Origin: Bradyrhizobium sp. LHD-71
GTDB lineage: Bacteria > Pseudomonadota > Alphaproteobacteria > Rhizobiales > Xanthobacteraceae
Length of the DNA stretch: 64,000 bases
Reading direction: 5' to 3'
Assembly (NCBI RefSeq): GCF_031157255.1
Contig: NZ_JAVIFX010000030.1
Span: 1-64,000, forward strand
The translations under genes and the position numbers were made by a program. The notes below the pieces were generated by a model. It saw nothing but the letters and a program-made list of their open reading frames with translations. It ran no database searches and was not told the origin of the DNA. Shown in pieces: positions 45,176 through 54,725 of the stretch (its first letter is position 1; each line of letters opens with the position of its first letter).

Positions 45176-46212
45176 GTTTCTTCCGTGGGCGGCATCCAGA
45201 CCACCTGATCGATCTTCGTCGCCCCCGCGGCCAGCATCACCAGCCGGTCGAAGCCCATGGCGACGCCGCTCGCCGGCGGCATCGCTGCGAGCGCCGCGAG
45301 GAAGTCCTCATCGAGCGGATATCGCTCACCGTATCGGCGCTGCTTCTCGTCCATTGCCATCTCGAATCGCCGCCGCTGCTCGACCGCATCCGTCAGTTCA
45401 CCAAATCCGTTCGCCAGTTCCACGCCGCAGGCGTACAGTTCGAAACGCTCTGCCACCCGCGGATCATGCGCGCTGACGCGCGCCAGCGCCGACTCCGGCG
45501 CCGGATACTCGTAGAGCAGCGTCATGCGTCCCTGCCCGAGTTCTGGCTCAACATGCTCGACCAAAATCTTCGAGAAGATATCGGACCAGGTGTCGTCATC
45601 TGCAACCCGTACATGAGCTCGTGACGCCTCCGCCAACGCGGCGCGATCGCCTTCGCCGCCATCGATCGTCCGCAAGAGATCGATCTTCGCATAATGGCGA
45701 AACGCCTCGGCCATGGTGAGGCGTTCAGGGTCAGCAAACGGATCGGCCTTCTTGCCGCGAAACGCGAACAGCTTCGTGCCGGCAGCTTCGGCGGCGGCAG
45801 TGCTCACTGCGACGCTGTCGGCCATGACCGCCGTATACGGACTTCCCGCACGATACCATTCGAGCATGGTGAACTCCGGCAGATGCAGATCACCCCGCTC
45901 CCGGTCGCGAAACACCCGCGCCAACTCGAAAATCCGCGCTTCGCCGGCAGCCAGCAGCTTCTTGGCTGCGAATTCCGGAGACGTCCGCAAGTATCGGGTC
46001 AGCCGGCCGTCGCGCGTCATGATTTCGGTTCGCGGTGCATGCAGATGCGTCTCATTGCCGGGGGAAACCTGCAGGATCGGTGTTTCGACCTCCGCGAACC
46101 CTTGCGATCGAAAAAAGTCGCGCACGTTCGCACTGATGAGGGCGCGCTTTTCAAGAAACGGCCGCTTGTCGGCGTGGCGGTTCCGGTCCCACCACGGGCT
46201 ACCAGTTGTCAT
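45172..46212 (-). CDS. epmA: EF-P lysyl-lysine ligase EpmA (PoxA/GenX)
   Basis: A 346-residue protein related to the catalytic core of class II lysyl-tRNA synthetase but lacking the anticodon domain. Motif 2-type residues appear in RIFELARVFRDRERG and motif 3 in GVAMGFDRLVML near the C-terminus. It activates beta-lysine and attaches it to a lysine of EF-P. The start is uncertain: ATG 46212 fits the family, ATG 46221 would add three residues. It is divergent from efp. Confidence 0.93.
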   Translation of the reverse strand: MTTGSPWWDRNRHADKRPFLEKRALISANVRDFFRSQGFAEVETPILQVSPGNETHLHAPRTEIMTRDGRLTRYLRTSPEFAAKKLLAAGEARIFELARVFRDRERGDLHLPEFTMLEWYRAGSPYTAVMADSVAVSTAAAEAAGTKLFAFRGKKADPFADPERLTMAEAFRHYAKIDLLRTIDGGEGDRAALAEASRAHVRVADDDTWSDIFSKILVEHVEPELGQGRMTLLYEYPAPESALARVSAHDPRVAERFELYACGVELANGFGELTDAVEQRRRFEMAMDEKQRRYGERYPLDEDFLAALAAMPPASGVAMGFDRLVMLAAGATKIDQVVWMPPTEET

Positions 46213-46359
46213 CGCAGCCATCAGAACACTGCCGAAAATGTCAGCAAGACGCTGGCATTTGGGAGCCAAATCAGTATGTTCCGGCCCGAAACAGCGTCCC
46301 AGCCAGTCGCGCCCGGCGGCCGGTTACGGCCCCCCATCTGAACGTTAGGAAAAGCCTCC

Positions 46360-46926
46360 GTGAAAGTCATCGCGAGTTCGGTCCGCAAGGGCAACATCCT
46401 GGAAGTCGACGGCAAGCTATACGTCGTGTTGACCGCCGAGAACATCCATCCCGGCAAAGGAACTCCGGTCAGCCAGATCGAAATGCGCCGGATCAGCGAC
46501 GGGGTGAAGGTCTCCGAGCGCTACAAGACCACCGATCAGGTGGAGCGTGCTTTCGTCGAGGATCGCGATTTTAACTTTCTTTATCAGGACGGCGACGGCT
46601 TCCACTTCATGAACAACGAGACCTACGACCAGATTCAGGTCTCGAAGGACATCGTCGGTGATTACGCGCCGTATCTGCAGGAGAACATGACCGTCAAGCT
46701 GTCGATGCACGATGCAAATCCGGTCGCGATCCAGCTGCCGCAGCGTGTCACGCTCGAGGTTGCCGAGACAGAGCCGGTCACCAAAGGGCAGACTGCTTCC
46801 TCCTCCTACAAGCCCGCGATACTCTCCAATGGCGTTCGCACCAGCGTGCCGCCGCACATCAGCGCGGGGACGCGTATCGTCGTGATGACCGAAGACGGTT
46901 CGTACGTGGAGCGGGCGAAGGACTGA
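46360..46926 (+). CDS. efp: Elongation factor P
   Basis: A 188-residue three-domain protein, the standard size. The modification loop reads HPGKG with Lys33, the residue that receives beta-lysine in EpmA/EpmB organisms. The gene starts with GTG, preceded by AGGAAAA. EF-P relieves ribosome stalling at polyproline stretches. It is divergent from epmA-epmB. Confidence 0.97.
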   Translation: MKVIASSVRKGNILEVDGKLYVVLTAENIHPGKGTPVSQIEMRRISDGVKVSERYKTTDQVERAFVEDRDFNFLYQDGDGFHFMNNETYDQIQVSKDIVGDYAPYLQENMTVKLSMHDANPVAIQLPQRVTLEVAETEPVTKGQTASSSYKPAILSNGVRTSVPPHISAGTRIVVMTEDGSYVERAKD

Positions 46927-47120
46927 AGGACCAATGTCCCGGCTCTGCTGCTCGCATCACTCTGCGGCAATCTCGTCGGCGAACGTTGCCGGACACCGGG
47001 CAACGTTGACGTGAGTTGCGCTTTCGGATTTGACGTTTGTCATTGTCGCGAATCCTGCGTCAGGTACGAACTTCAAATCCGGCGCACTTGGGTACCAGCG
47101 TTTGTAGAATAGAGGACGTC

Positions 47121-48839
47121 GTGAAGGGGGCAGCCCGGGCGTTTCGAGGTCAGACCGGAAATTTCGGTCGCTTTCTCGTCCGACTGTTGTTCGTATCAAC
47201 ATTCCTTCTGCCCTCCCCGCTTCTGGCCGACAATTTCGTCACCCCGCCGATTTCGTTCTCCCGCGTCGACTGGCGCGCCGCCGTCGAACAACTACGATCC
47301 GAGATATCGGCCCGTCCGGACGCCGCGGGTTCGCTGACGTTCTGGCGCGGGCGTCGCCACCGCCCATTCGATCAGCGCCGCACACCGGCGCTGATGCAGC
47401 TGAACGCCATTACGGCCCCCATTTTCCCCGCGGCCAACCAAAGTCCGGTTCCGGTTCTCCTGCCGTTCGATCTGCCCGGATATCTCGCCGACCGCTTGGC
47501 CGGCGCGCCGGCAAGCCTGCCCCTTCCTCGCTATCTTGCGGGCTTCCGCAGCATCGATCTCTTCGAAGCCGGGCCATCGGGCTACAGTGCCGTCGTCACG
47601 GCAATGGCTGGCGGGAACTCCGATCTGCCGGCGCGGGTATTCGCGCGACCCGTCGAAGTCCACTTCACCGGCTCGTTGTTGAGCTACGGGATCAATGATC
47701 CGGCGCTCGGCAAGGGAGACGCCGTCAAATCGCTGAGCAGCCGCTATCCCGATCTGCGCCGCATCATCCGCGAGGGATTCGTCCGCTACGCCTTCACGCG
47801 CTACGGCGTCCCCTATGTGGCCTCGATCCAGTGCCTCGACAGCGTCGCACGCACGAACCGGCTGTCCTGCCGCGAAGCTTCCCAGGTCGCCGAGCATTTC
47901 CTGAAGAGCTTGCGCATTGTCGGTGGCAGGCCTGCCAGGCCTCGTCCCGCCATCGCGTCCGCGGCCGTGGAGCGGCCCACAGAGCTTTCACCGGATTTCA
48001 CCTATCGTCCCCCAGGCGAGCTGATCGCGAACTCCAGTTATCGCCGCAACGGCGGGCATCCCGACCGAACTGTCTACGCACAAATTCGCTTCCCGATCGA
48101 ACAGGCGCCTGCATACGCGAATTCGCAGTCGTTCATGAACTGGGGGGACTGCTACCTGAAGGGCCGTCTGCCGCGCCCGCACGACAAGGGCGACGCCTAT
48201 CGCTGCCGGCTCAATGACAAGAAGCTCGTGTTCGATGAGTCGGCGCCCGAGAACTACTCCTATCCGTGGCAGGACAATTTCTGCGAGACGCGCGATTTCC
48301 AGGCCGGACAATGTCCCGGCGGCTTCGGTCACCAGGGGCAGGACATCCGACCGGCGACCTGCACGCTGCGCAACAACGAAGCCGATCGCTGTGTTCCGGA
48401 TCGATACGCCGCCGTTGCCGTACGCGATGGCGTGGTGATCCGGGCGCCGAAACAGCAGGCGATGACACTGCTCGTAAACACACGCACCGAGCATGTTCGC
48501 TTCCGCTACATGCATATGGCGCCCGACAAGCTCGATGCGGACGGTATGGTGCACGGCAAGCGCGTCAGCGAGGGCGAGCGGGTCGGCGTCGTGTCGAACT
48601 ATCAGGGCTTCCAGGGCGGAACCACCACGCACCTGCATTTTGACCTGCAGGTGTTCACACGCGACGGCTGGATCTGGGTCAATCCCTATTCGACGCTCAT
48701 TGCCTCGTACGAACGGCTGCTCGGCGCACGCGGGCGCGAGATCGCGCCCGACCTGTCGCCGCCTGCAATCACAGCCGTATCGGAAACGCCGCCGCCACAG
48801 CCGGCAAGCACGGAAGGCGTGGACGACGACGAGAATTAG
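47121..48839 (+). CDS. Exported M23-family peptidase
   Basis: A 572-residue protein with a signal peptide (FLVRLLFVSTFLLPSPLLA, about 19-37), a long middle region with paired cysteines and a C-terminal LytM/M23 domain (about 395-545). Zinc ligands appear as H...D in GHQGQDIRP and HxH in THLHFDL, so it should be an active peptidoglycan endopeptidase. Start GTG 47121 has AGAGGA just upstream; an earlier TTG (47037) is also in frame. The C-terminal tail is Pro- and Asp-rich. It is followed by a lytic transglycosylase gene, suggesting a shared role in wall turnover. Confidence 0.83.
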   Translation: MKGAARAFRGQTGNFGRFLVRLLFVSTFLLPSPLLADNFVTPPISFSRVDWRAAVEQLRSEISARPDAAGSLTFWRGRRHRPFDQRRTPALMQLNAITAPIFPAANQSPVPVLLPFDLPGYLADRLAGAPASLPLPRYLAGFRSIDLFEAGPSGYSAVVTAMAGGNSDLPARVFARPVEVHFTGSLLSYGINDPALGKGDAVKSLSSRYPDLRRIIREGFVRYAFTRYGVPYVASIQCLDSVARTNRLSCREASQVAEHFLKSLRIVGGRPARPRPAIASAAVERPTELSPDFTYRPPGELIANSSYRRNGGHPDRTVYAQIRFPIEQAPAYANSQSFMNWGDCYLKGRLPRPHDKGDAYRCRLNDKKLVFDESAPENYSYPWQDNFCETRDFQAGQCPGGFGHQGQDIRPATCTLRNNEADRCVPDRYAAVAVRDGVVIRAPKQQAMTLLVNTRTEHVRFRYMHMAPDKLDADGMVHGKRVSEGERVGVVSNYQGFQGGTTTHLHFDLQVFTRDGWIWVNPYSTLIASYERLLGARGREIAPDLSPPAITAVSETPPPQPASTEGVDDDEN

Positions 48840-48882
48840 AAACGGCTGTCCACATGTCGCGACGATGGCCTAGAATAGGCGC

Positions 48883-50139
48883 ATGGAACGCAAATCTCTT
48901 TCCCCGACGGAACATCTCACGCGTCGCCAGATGCTGTTGACCGGATTTCGAACCGGAATTGGCCTAGCCGGCGCGAGCCTTGCGCCGTCGCTGCCGGCGC
49001 ATGCCGCAGCGCCGGCAGGTTTCGATGAGTGGCGCGACCGCTTCCGCGCCCGCGCGCTCGCGCGCGGCGTTTCCGATCAGACCTACACGCGCGCGATGGG
49101 CAAGATCGAGCCGGATATGCGCGTCTTCACGCAAATTCGCAGCCAGCCTGAATTCAGCGAGCAACTCTGGCAATACATCAACCGGCGCGTTTCCGACTGG
49201 CGGCTGGCCGCCGGCAAGCAGACGCTCAAGCAACACACGAAATTGTTCGACCGCATCGAGAAGGATTTCGGCGTCGAGCGCGGAACGCTTCTGGCACTAT
49301 GGGGCGTCGAGACCGCCTACGGCGACCCGCTGGTGCAGAAGAACCACATGCGCCCGGTGTTTCCCTCGCTTGCGGCGCTGGCCTGGAATGAGCCGCGCCG
49401 CCGCGCCTATTGGGAAACCGAATTGATCAATGCGCTGCGCATCGTCGAGCGCGGCTGGAGCACGCCCGACGAGATGCGCGGCTCATGGGCCGGCGCGATG
49501 GGCCACACGCAATGGATGCCCGAAGTCTGGCTCAACGTCGGTATCGACTATGACAACGACGGCCGCGTCTCACCGTTCGGCAAGCCGGACGACGCGCTTG
49601 GGTCAAGCGCCCGCTACCTGATCAACCGCGGAAAGTACCGAGCCAACCAGCATTGGGGCTACGAGGTCAAAACCGGCGGCGGGCCGATCAGCGGGAGCCG
49701 CAGTTACGAAAAATGGGCCGCCGCTGGCGTCAAACGCGCCGACGGTCAGCCGTTCCCGCAGCCGAATGCCACGGCGCAGCTGTGGACGCCGGTGCCCGGC
49801 GGGCCGAGCTTCCTTTTGGGGCCAAACTTCTACGCGGTGCGCAGCTATAATCCGTCGATGAACTACGCGCTTGCGATCGTCCATCTCGGCGATCGCATTC
49901 TGGGCGGCGGGCCATTCGTGCAGCCGTTCCCCGGCAGCGAACGCGCATTGACGCTCGCCGAAGTCCAGGAATTGCAGACGCGGCTCACGCAATCCGGATT
50001 CGACACGGGCGGCAATGACGGCCGCGTCGGCAATCAGACGATGCAGGCCGTGAAGAATTTCCAGATGAAAGCCGGCATCACCCCGGCCGATGGCTATGGC
50101 GGTCTGAAAGTGCTCGCGCGGCTGCGGCAAGGAATTTAG
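48883..50139 (+). CDS. Lytic murein transglycosylase, MltB family
   Basis: A 418-residue periplasmic enzyme. The N-terminus has a Tat-like signal (TRRQMLLTGF, cleavage after about residue 44 at AHA). The SLT_2 domain (about 45-345) holds the catalytic Glu in ALWGVETAYG, plus GSWAGAMGHTQWMP and IDYDNDG. A C-terminal peptidoglycan-binding domain (PG_binding_1, about 360-415) follows. It cleaves the glycan strand to 1,6-anhydro products. It lies 43 bases after the M23 peptidase. Confidence 0.92.
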   Translation: MERKSLSPTEHLTRRQMLLTGFRTGIGLAGASLAPSLPAHAAAPAGFDEWRDRFRARALARGVSDQTYTRAMGKIEPDMRVFTQIRSQPEFSEQLWQYINRRVSDWRLAAGKQTLKQHTKLFDRIEKDFGVERGTLLALWGVETAYGDPLVQKNHMRPVFPSLAALAWNEPRRRAYWETELINALRIVERGWSTPDEMRGSWAGAMGHTQWMPEVWLNVGIDYDNDGRVSPFGKPDDALGSSARYLINRGKYRANQHWGYEVKTGGGPISGSRSYEKWAAAGVKRADGQPFPQPNATAQLWTPVPGGPSFLLGPNFYAVRSYNPSMNYALAIVHLGDRILGGGPFVQPFPGSERALTLAEVQELQTRLTQSGFDTGGNDGRVGNQTMQAVKNFQMKAGITPADGYGGLKVLARLRQGI

Positions 50140-50188
50140 CGGCGGCAGGCCTGTCGCCGGCGCCAGGAGGCCTGGCCGAGTTCACGCG

Positions 50189-50392
50189 CTATCGCTCGAG
50201 CTCATTGCGTACGTAAGCTTCGTTGCGCACATAGATGATGCAGGTGAGTGTCCACCATGAGCCAAGACCGATCAGGATCGGCCATTTGGCGCCGGGCAGC
50301 ATGTAGTCGGCGGCGAAAGCGAGAAGCAGCGCAACGAGCCAGCCAGAGACCATCAAGACGATACGCGCGGCGGAATAGAATGCCGTAACCAT
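50189..50392 (-). CDS. Small membrane protein of unknown function
   Basis: A 67-residue protein with two predicted membrane segments (about 10-30 and 36-54) and a polar C-terminus (YVRNEAYVRNELER). I do not recognise a family. It lies alone between the transglycosylase and recJ, in the same direction as recJ but about 110 bases after it. Confidence 0.55.
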   Translation of the reverse strand: MVTAFYSAARIVLMVSGWLVALLLAFAADYMLPGAKWPILIGLGSWWTLTCIIYVRNEAYVRNELER

Positions 50393-50499
50393 GGACGCTC
50401 ACCTGTGAGAGGCTTTCGCCCCTCTCCTCACGCAACACATTTACTCGCCGGCGCCTCGGCCTCCAGGATTAACGAAAAACTTACTTAACTGGCGACGCG

Positions 50500-52341
50500 T
50501 CACCTGATCAAGGCCGGTCCGGGGTCGGGAACCGCCACGTCCGAAATACGGAACTGCACCCGTTCCGTTCCCTGCCAGCGATCGATCGCCAGGAAACCCG
50601 CCACGTGCAGGTTCTGGCCGCGATTTTCGACCAGCGCGCGACCGAGTGGCTGGCCGACGGCACGGAACGCAACGCCGTTAACCAATGCGCCGTCGCCGGC
50701 CTTGAAACGAACGCGGAGGTGGGCCTGACCAATCTCTTCAGCATGGACCAGCTGGTGCGACGGCAACGCGATCAGCGGTTCCGGGTTGCCGCTGCCGAAC
50801 GGGCCGGCGCGCTCCAGGGTCCTGACGAATTCCGGCGTCAGCGCCCGCGCGGTCGCCGCGCCATCGACGAACAGGTCATTGGCATGGCGCGATTTAGCGA
50901 CACTGTCGGCGAGTGCGCTTTCCATATACGCACGAAACTCTGCAAGCCGTTCCTTGCGCAGGGTCACGCCGGCGGCCATCGCGTGCCCGCCGCCCTTGAT
51001 AAGGACGCCATCATGCACCGCCTGCCGCACCGCCTTGCCAAGGTCGACGCCAGCGATCGATCGCCCCGAGCCGGTGCCCGTTCCGCCCGGCTCCAGCGCG
51101 ACCGCGAAAACAGGCCTGGCGAACTTGTCCTTCAGCCGTGACGCAACCAGCCCGACGACGCCGGGATGCCAGCCTTCGGAGGCAGTGACGATCACTGAGC
51201 CCTTGTCTTCAAGGCCGAGCGCGGCCAGCGCCTCGGCCTCGGCCTGCGCTTCGGCCGCCTGTTCGATCAGCCGCCGTTCACCGTTGAGCCGATCGAGCTC
51301 CGCGGCTATGCGGGCCGCTTCCGTCGGATCGGCCTCCAGCAGCAGCCGCACGCCGAGATCGGCACGACCGATACGTCCGCCTGCATTGATGCGCGGTCCC
51401 AGCAGGAAACCCAGGTGCCAGGCCTCCGGCGGCCCGCTCAGGCGAGACACGTCCATCAGTGCGGTATGGCCGACGTGGTCCCGCCGTCGCAGCGCAATCA
51501 GACCCTTGGCAACCAGCGCGCGGTTCAGTCCGGTAAGCGGCGCGACGTCGGCGACGGTGCCAAGCGCGACGTGATGCAACGCTCCGAGCAGATCCGGCTC
51601 TGGCCGCTCGTCTGTCCAGAAGCCGCACTGCCGCAGCTCCCGATTGACGGCCACCAGCGTCACGAACACAAGTCCGACCGCCGCGAGGTGGCCCAGCCCG
51701 GACAGATCGTCAGGTCTGTTCGGATTGACCAGCGCATCGACCACCGGCAACTCGTCGCCGCATTGGTGGTGGTCGATCACGAGCACGCTGAGACCGAGCC
51801 TCTTCGCCTCGGCCAGCGGTTCGACGCTGGTGGTGCCGCAATCCACTGTGATCAGCAGCGTGGCGCCTTTCGCAGCCAGCGCACGAACCGCTTCCACATT
51901 TGGTCCGTAGCCTTCGAAAAGCCGGTCAGGAATATGGATCAGCGGGTCGAGGCCGGTGTGCCTCAGGTGCCAGGTGAGCAACGCGGCCGACGTCGCTCCA
52001 TCGACATCGTAGTCGCCGAAGATCGCAATGCGCTCGCCCCTTGTCACGGCGTCCGAAATCCGCCTGGCGGCCACCTCCATGTCCGTCACCGTGAACGGAT
52101 CTGGCATGAGCTTGCGCACTGTCGGATCGAGAAAGTCCATGACAGTGTCGAGCTCGACGCCGCGGCCAGCGAGCACGCGCGCAAGCATCTCCGGCAATTG
52201 ATGCCGCTGGGTGAATGCAAGGGCGCGAGCGGTCGCGCGCGCATCCAGCCGATCGCGCCATATCTTCCCGGTGGCTGATCGCGCCACGCCAAGGAACGGC
52301 AACCGGTCGTCGAAAGCTGAAAAGGCTGCTGATGCAGTCAT
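50500..52341 (-). CDS. recJ: Single-stranded-DNA exonuclease RecJ
   Basis: A 613-residue DHH/DHHA1 phosphoesterase. It shows FGDYDVDGATSAAL (about 107-120), the DHH triad in LVIDHHQC (about 196-203), GGRIGRADLG (about 318-327), GGHAMAAG (about 446-453) and a C-terminal OB-fold (about 510-600). It degrades single-stranded DNA 5' to 3' in recombination and mismatch repair. Confidence 0.96.
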   Translation of the reverse strand: MTASAAFSAFDDRLPFLGVARSATGKIWRDRLDARATARALAFTQRHQLPEMLARVLAGRGVELDTVMDFLDPTVRKLMPDPFTVTDMEVAARRISDAVTRGERIAIFGDYDVDGATSAALLTWHLRHTGLDPLIHIPDRLFEGYGPNVEAVRALAAKGATLLITVDCGTTSVEPLAEAKRLGLSVLVIDHHQCGDELPVVDALVNPNRPDDLSGLGHLAAVGLVFVTLVAVNRELRQCGFWTDERPEPDLLGALHHVALGTVADVAPLTGLNRALVAKGLIALRRRDHVGHTALMDVSRLSGPPEAWHLGFLLGPRINAGGRIGRADLGVRLLLEADPTEAARIAAELDRLNGERRLIEQAAEAQAEAEALAALGLEDKGSVIVTASEGWHPGVVGLVASRLKDKFARPVFAVALEPGGTGTGSGRSIAGVDLGKAVRQAVHDGVLIKGGGHAMAAGVTLRKERLAEFRAYMESALADSVAKSRHANDLFVDGAATARALTPEFVRTLERAGPFGSGNPEPLIALPSHQLVHAEEIGQAHLRVRFKAGDGALVNGVAFRAVGQPLGRALVENRGQNLHVAGFLAIDRWQGTERVQFRISDVAVPDPGPALIR

Positions 52342-52409
52342 CGGGGCGATGATGACATAGTCACGCCTCCGGCTCCCACCAATGATTCGCGACGATCAAC
52401 AGCCAAGTC

Positions 52410-53138
52410 TCAGCAACCGAGCCGTGCAGCAAGGTCGTTGAGATCCTTGACCACCATCGTCCATTCGCCGGTCGCCTCGAAGTCCCGCTTCTGATGCGGG
52501 CCATACTCGCCAGGCCGCGGCACGAATGCCGTCTTGAGTCCGTGGGACTGAGCGGCCTTCAAATCACCGTTGTGGGCGGCCACCATCATCACTTCGCCCG
52601 GCGACATGCTCAGCAGCCGCGCGGCGCCGAGATAGGTTTCCGGATCCGGCTTGAAGTGCTCGAAAATTTCCGATCCCAGGATCAGGTCCCATGGCAGGCC
52701 GGCGTTCTTCGCCATGTTGGTGAGCAGAATGACGTTGCCGTTCGACAACGGGCTGATGATGAACTTCGTCTTCAGCCGCGTCAGCCCCGGCACGCTGTCG
52801 GGCCATGGCTTCAGCCGATGCCAGCCACGGTTGATGTGATCACGATCAGCTTCGCTCAGCCCCTTGATGTCAAACCGCTCGATCAGTTTGTCCAGCGATT
52901 GGCGGTGCAGCACGTCGAGCTTGACGAACCCCTTCGCAGCATTGTTGCGAACCTCGTTCATTGACGGCACATAAGCCTCGCGCCAGGCGTCGACCAACGC
53001 CGTCCAGTCGGCATCGATCTTCTTCGATTTTGCCCACTGCGACAGATCCTCGATCAGGCTCGTGCGCCAGTCGACGACGGTGCCGAACACATCGAACACC
53101 AGCGCCTTTACCTCACGTCTTGCGATCTCGTCGGTCAT
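52410..53138 (-). CDS. Haloacid dehalogenase type II
   Basis: A 242-residue HAD-superfamily hydrolase. The nucleophile is Asp16 in VFDVFGTVVDWR, motif II is SNGN, motif III KPDPETY, and the last acid lies in AHNGDL. Sequence fits the L-2-haloacid dehalogenase subfamily, which replaces halogen by hydroxyl with inversion. Many relatives are not true dehalogenases, so the substrate is open. It is divergent from an enoyl-CoA hydratase gene. Confidence 0.87.
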   Translation of the reverse strand: MTDEIARREVKALVFDVFGTVVDWRTSLIEDLSQWAKSKKIDADWTALVDAWREAYVPSMNEVRNNAAKGFVKLDVLHRQSLDKLIERFDIKGLSEADRDHINRGWHRLKPWPDSVPGLTRLKTKFIISPLSNGNVILLTNMAKNAGLPWDLILGSEIFEHFKPDPETYLGAARLLSMSPGEVMMVAAHNGDLKAAQSHGLKTAFVPRPGEYGPHQKRDFEATGEWTMVVKDLNDLAARLGC

Positions 53139-53236
53139 TCAGGTCACCCGGTCAAGGCGCGCATTTTTGATGGTTGCGGCGCGCCAGCATTGGTTTATCA
53201 ACGAATGTGGCGTCAATAAAGAAAAGGATCGGCCTT

Positions 53237-54142
53237 GTGACCGGCGAAAATCCGCAAGAATCCGCAACCAGAACGGTCGAACTCGACGTTCCCGAGAACG
53301 AGGTGCTTTACACCATCAAGGATCGCGTCGCGACCGTGATGCTCAACCGTCCGGACCGGCTGAACGCCACCAATCTCACACTGCCCTACAGCGTTTCCAA
53401 AGCGATGCTGATGGCGGCAAACGATCCGAGCGTGCGTGTCATCGTCATCACCGGCGCGGGGCGCGCCTTCTGCGCCGGTGCCGATCGGCAGCGGCTCGAG
53501 GCGGGTCGGGTCGGTGCTGCGCGCCCTGTCTACCCGCCGGACGATCCGGAATTCTTCAAAGCGATCCCGTCGGGCAAAGGGCCGAACCTCGGCCGCGAGT
53601 TCATGGACATCCGGCGCTACTCGTACTTCATGCGCATCGGCAAGCCGGTGATCGCCGGCCTGAACGGCGCCGTCGCGGGCGGCGGCATGATCCCGGCATT
53701 GTGCGCGGACATCCGCCTTGCTGCCGACAACATGTTCTTCACGACCTCGTTCGCACAGCGCGGGCTGATCGCCGAGCACGGCATCTCATGGCTGCTGCCA
53801 CGCCTGGTTGGCCCCTCGCATGCGCTCGAACTGTTGATGACCGCGCGACGGGTTCCCGCGCAAGAAGCGCTGGACATTGGCCTGGTCAATAAGGTCTTTC
53901 CGCAAAGCACGTTCCGCGATGACGTTCAGGCTTTTGCAACCAACATCGCCGAGACCGTTTCGCCGCGCTCGCTCGCCGTGATGAAGGCGCAGGTGTGGAA
54001 AGCCATGTTCCAGACCTTCAGCGAGGCCCTTGGCGTCGCCGACACCGAGCTCGAACTCAGCGTCAAGTCGAAGGACTACATCGAGGGCGTGACACATTTC
54101 CTCGAAAAGCGGAAGGCCAACTTCCCCGATCCATCCGGCTGA
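53237..54142 (+). CDS. Enoyl-CoA hydratase/isomerase family protein
   Basis: A 301-residue crotonase-fold enzyme. Oxyanion regions are TGAGRAFCAGADRQRLEAG and NGAVAGGGMIPALCADIRLA; the catalytic-acid region reads AEHGISWLLPRLVG. GTG 53237 has AAAAGGA 8 bases upstream; a longer TTG start at 53174 is less likely. It is closely related to the gene at 56823, with shared YSYFMRIGKPVIA and QRGLIAEHGI segments, so the two are paralogs. Confidence 0.87.
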   Translation: MTGENPQESATRTVELDVPENEVLYTIKDRVATVMLNRPDRLNATNLTLPYSVSKAMLMAANDPSVRVIVITGAGRAFCAGADRQRLEAGRVGAARPVYPPDDPEFFKAIPSGKGPNLGREFMDIRRYSYFMRIGKPVIAGLNGAVAGGGMIPALCADIRLAADNMFFTTSFAQRGLIAEHGISWLLPRLVGPSHALELLMTARRVPAQEALDIGLVNKVFPQSTFRDDVQAFATNIAETVSPRSLAVMKAQVWKAMFQTFSEALGVADTELELSVKSKDYIEGVTHFLEKRKANFPDPSG

Positions 54143-54181
54143 TCGGCGCGTTCAAGCACGCCTACATGCCACCGTCGCCAG

Positions 54182-54688
54182 TTACGCCGGGAGCAAGCTG
54201 GCGACGATCAGGGCGGAGACGTACAAGCCGATACCGAACGAAGTGTGGGCCGCGAGGCTTCTTAAGCGCGAGACGTTCGGCTGCGAAGTCTTGCTCGCCG
54301 CGATCCCGGCCCCCATCCCGGGTTGCAGGATAAGGAACGGTGCGGCAACGCTGCCAATACCGACGAGCAGAGCAGGACCGGCTGTCGGACTGTGCGCCCA
54401 CTCCAATCCACATATCGCCAGCAGCACGGCGGCGAACACGATCCCGATCGCGTAATGCGCGACCCAGCCGAGGGCAGTCTCTCCATGGATGGCCGGCGCG
54501 GCTGCGATGTTCTCGTGCGCGAACTTGCCAAGACAAAGATGACCGATCCAGCGACCGACCAGCGCGTAGTTCAGCGACGGTACGCCCAGAAGCCGCTTCT
54601 GCAGCGCAGCCCACAAGTCCATGAAGAGAGTGGCACCGCCTCCGATCAACAGCGCCGCCATGCCGAATGTCAGACCAACACTCACCAT
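54182..54688 (-). CDS. DUF2938 family membrane protein
   Basis: A 168-residue protein with about four membrane segments and the DUF2938 hallmarks GGGATLFMDLW, NYALVGRWIGHL, LGWVAHYAIG and LQPGMGAGIAAS. Function unknown. AGGAGG lies 3 bases before the ATG. It follows the MFS gene by 38 bases on the same strand and was probably co-transcribed with it under MerR control. Confidence 0.85.
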   Translation of the reverse strand: MVSVGLTFGMAALLIGGGATLFMDLWAALQKRLLGVPSLNYALVGRWIGHLCLGKFAHENIAAAPAIHGETALGWVAHYAIGIVFAAVLLAICGLEWAHSPTAGPALLVGIGSVAAPFLILQPGMGAGIAASKTSQPNVSRLRSLAAHTSFGIGLYVSALIVASLLPA

Positions 54689-54725
54689 CCGCCTCCTGCA
54701 GGGTCTAAAGCCGTCGAGTGTCGCG

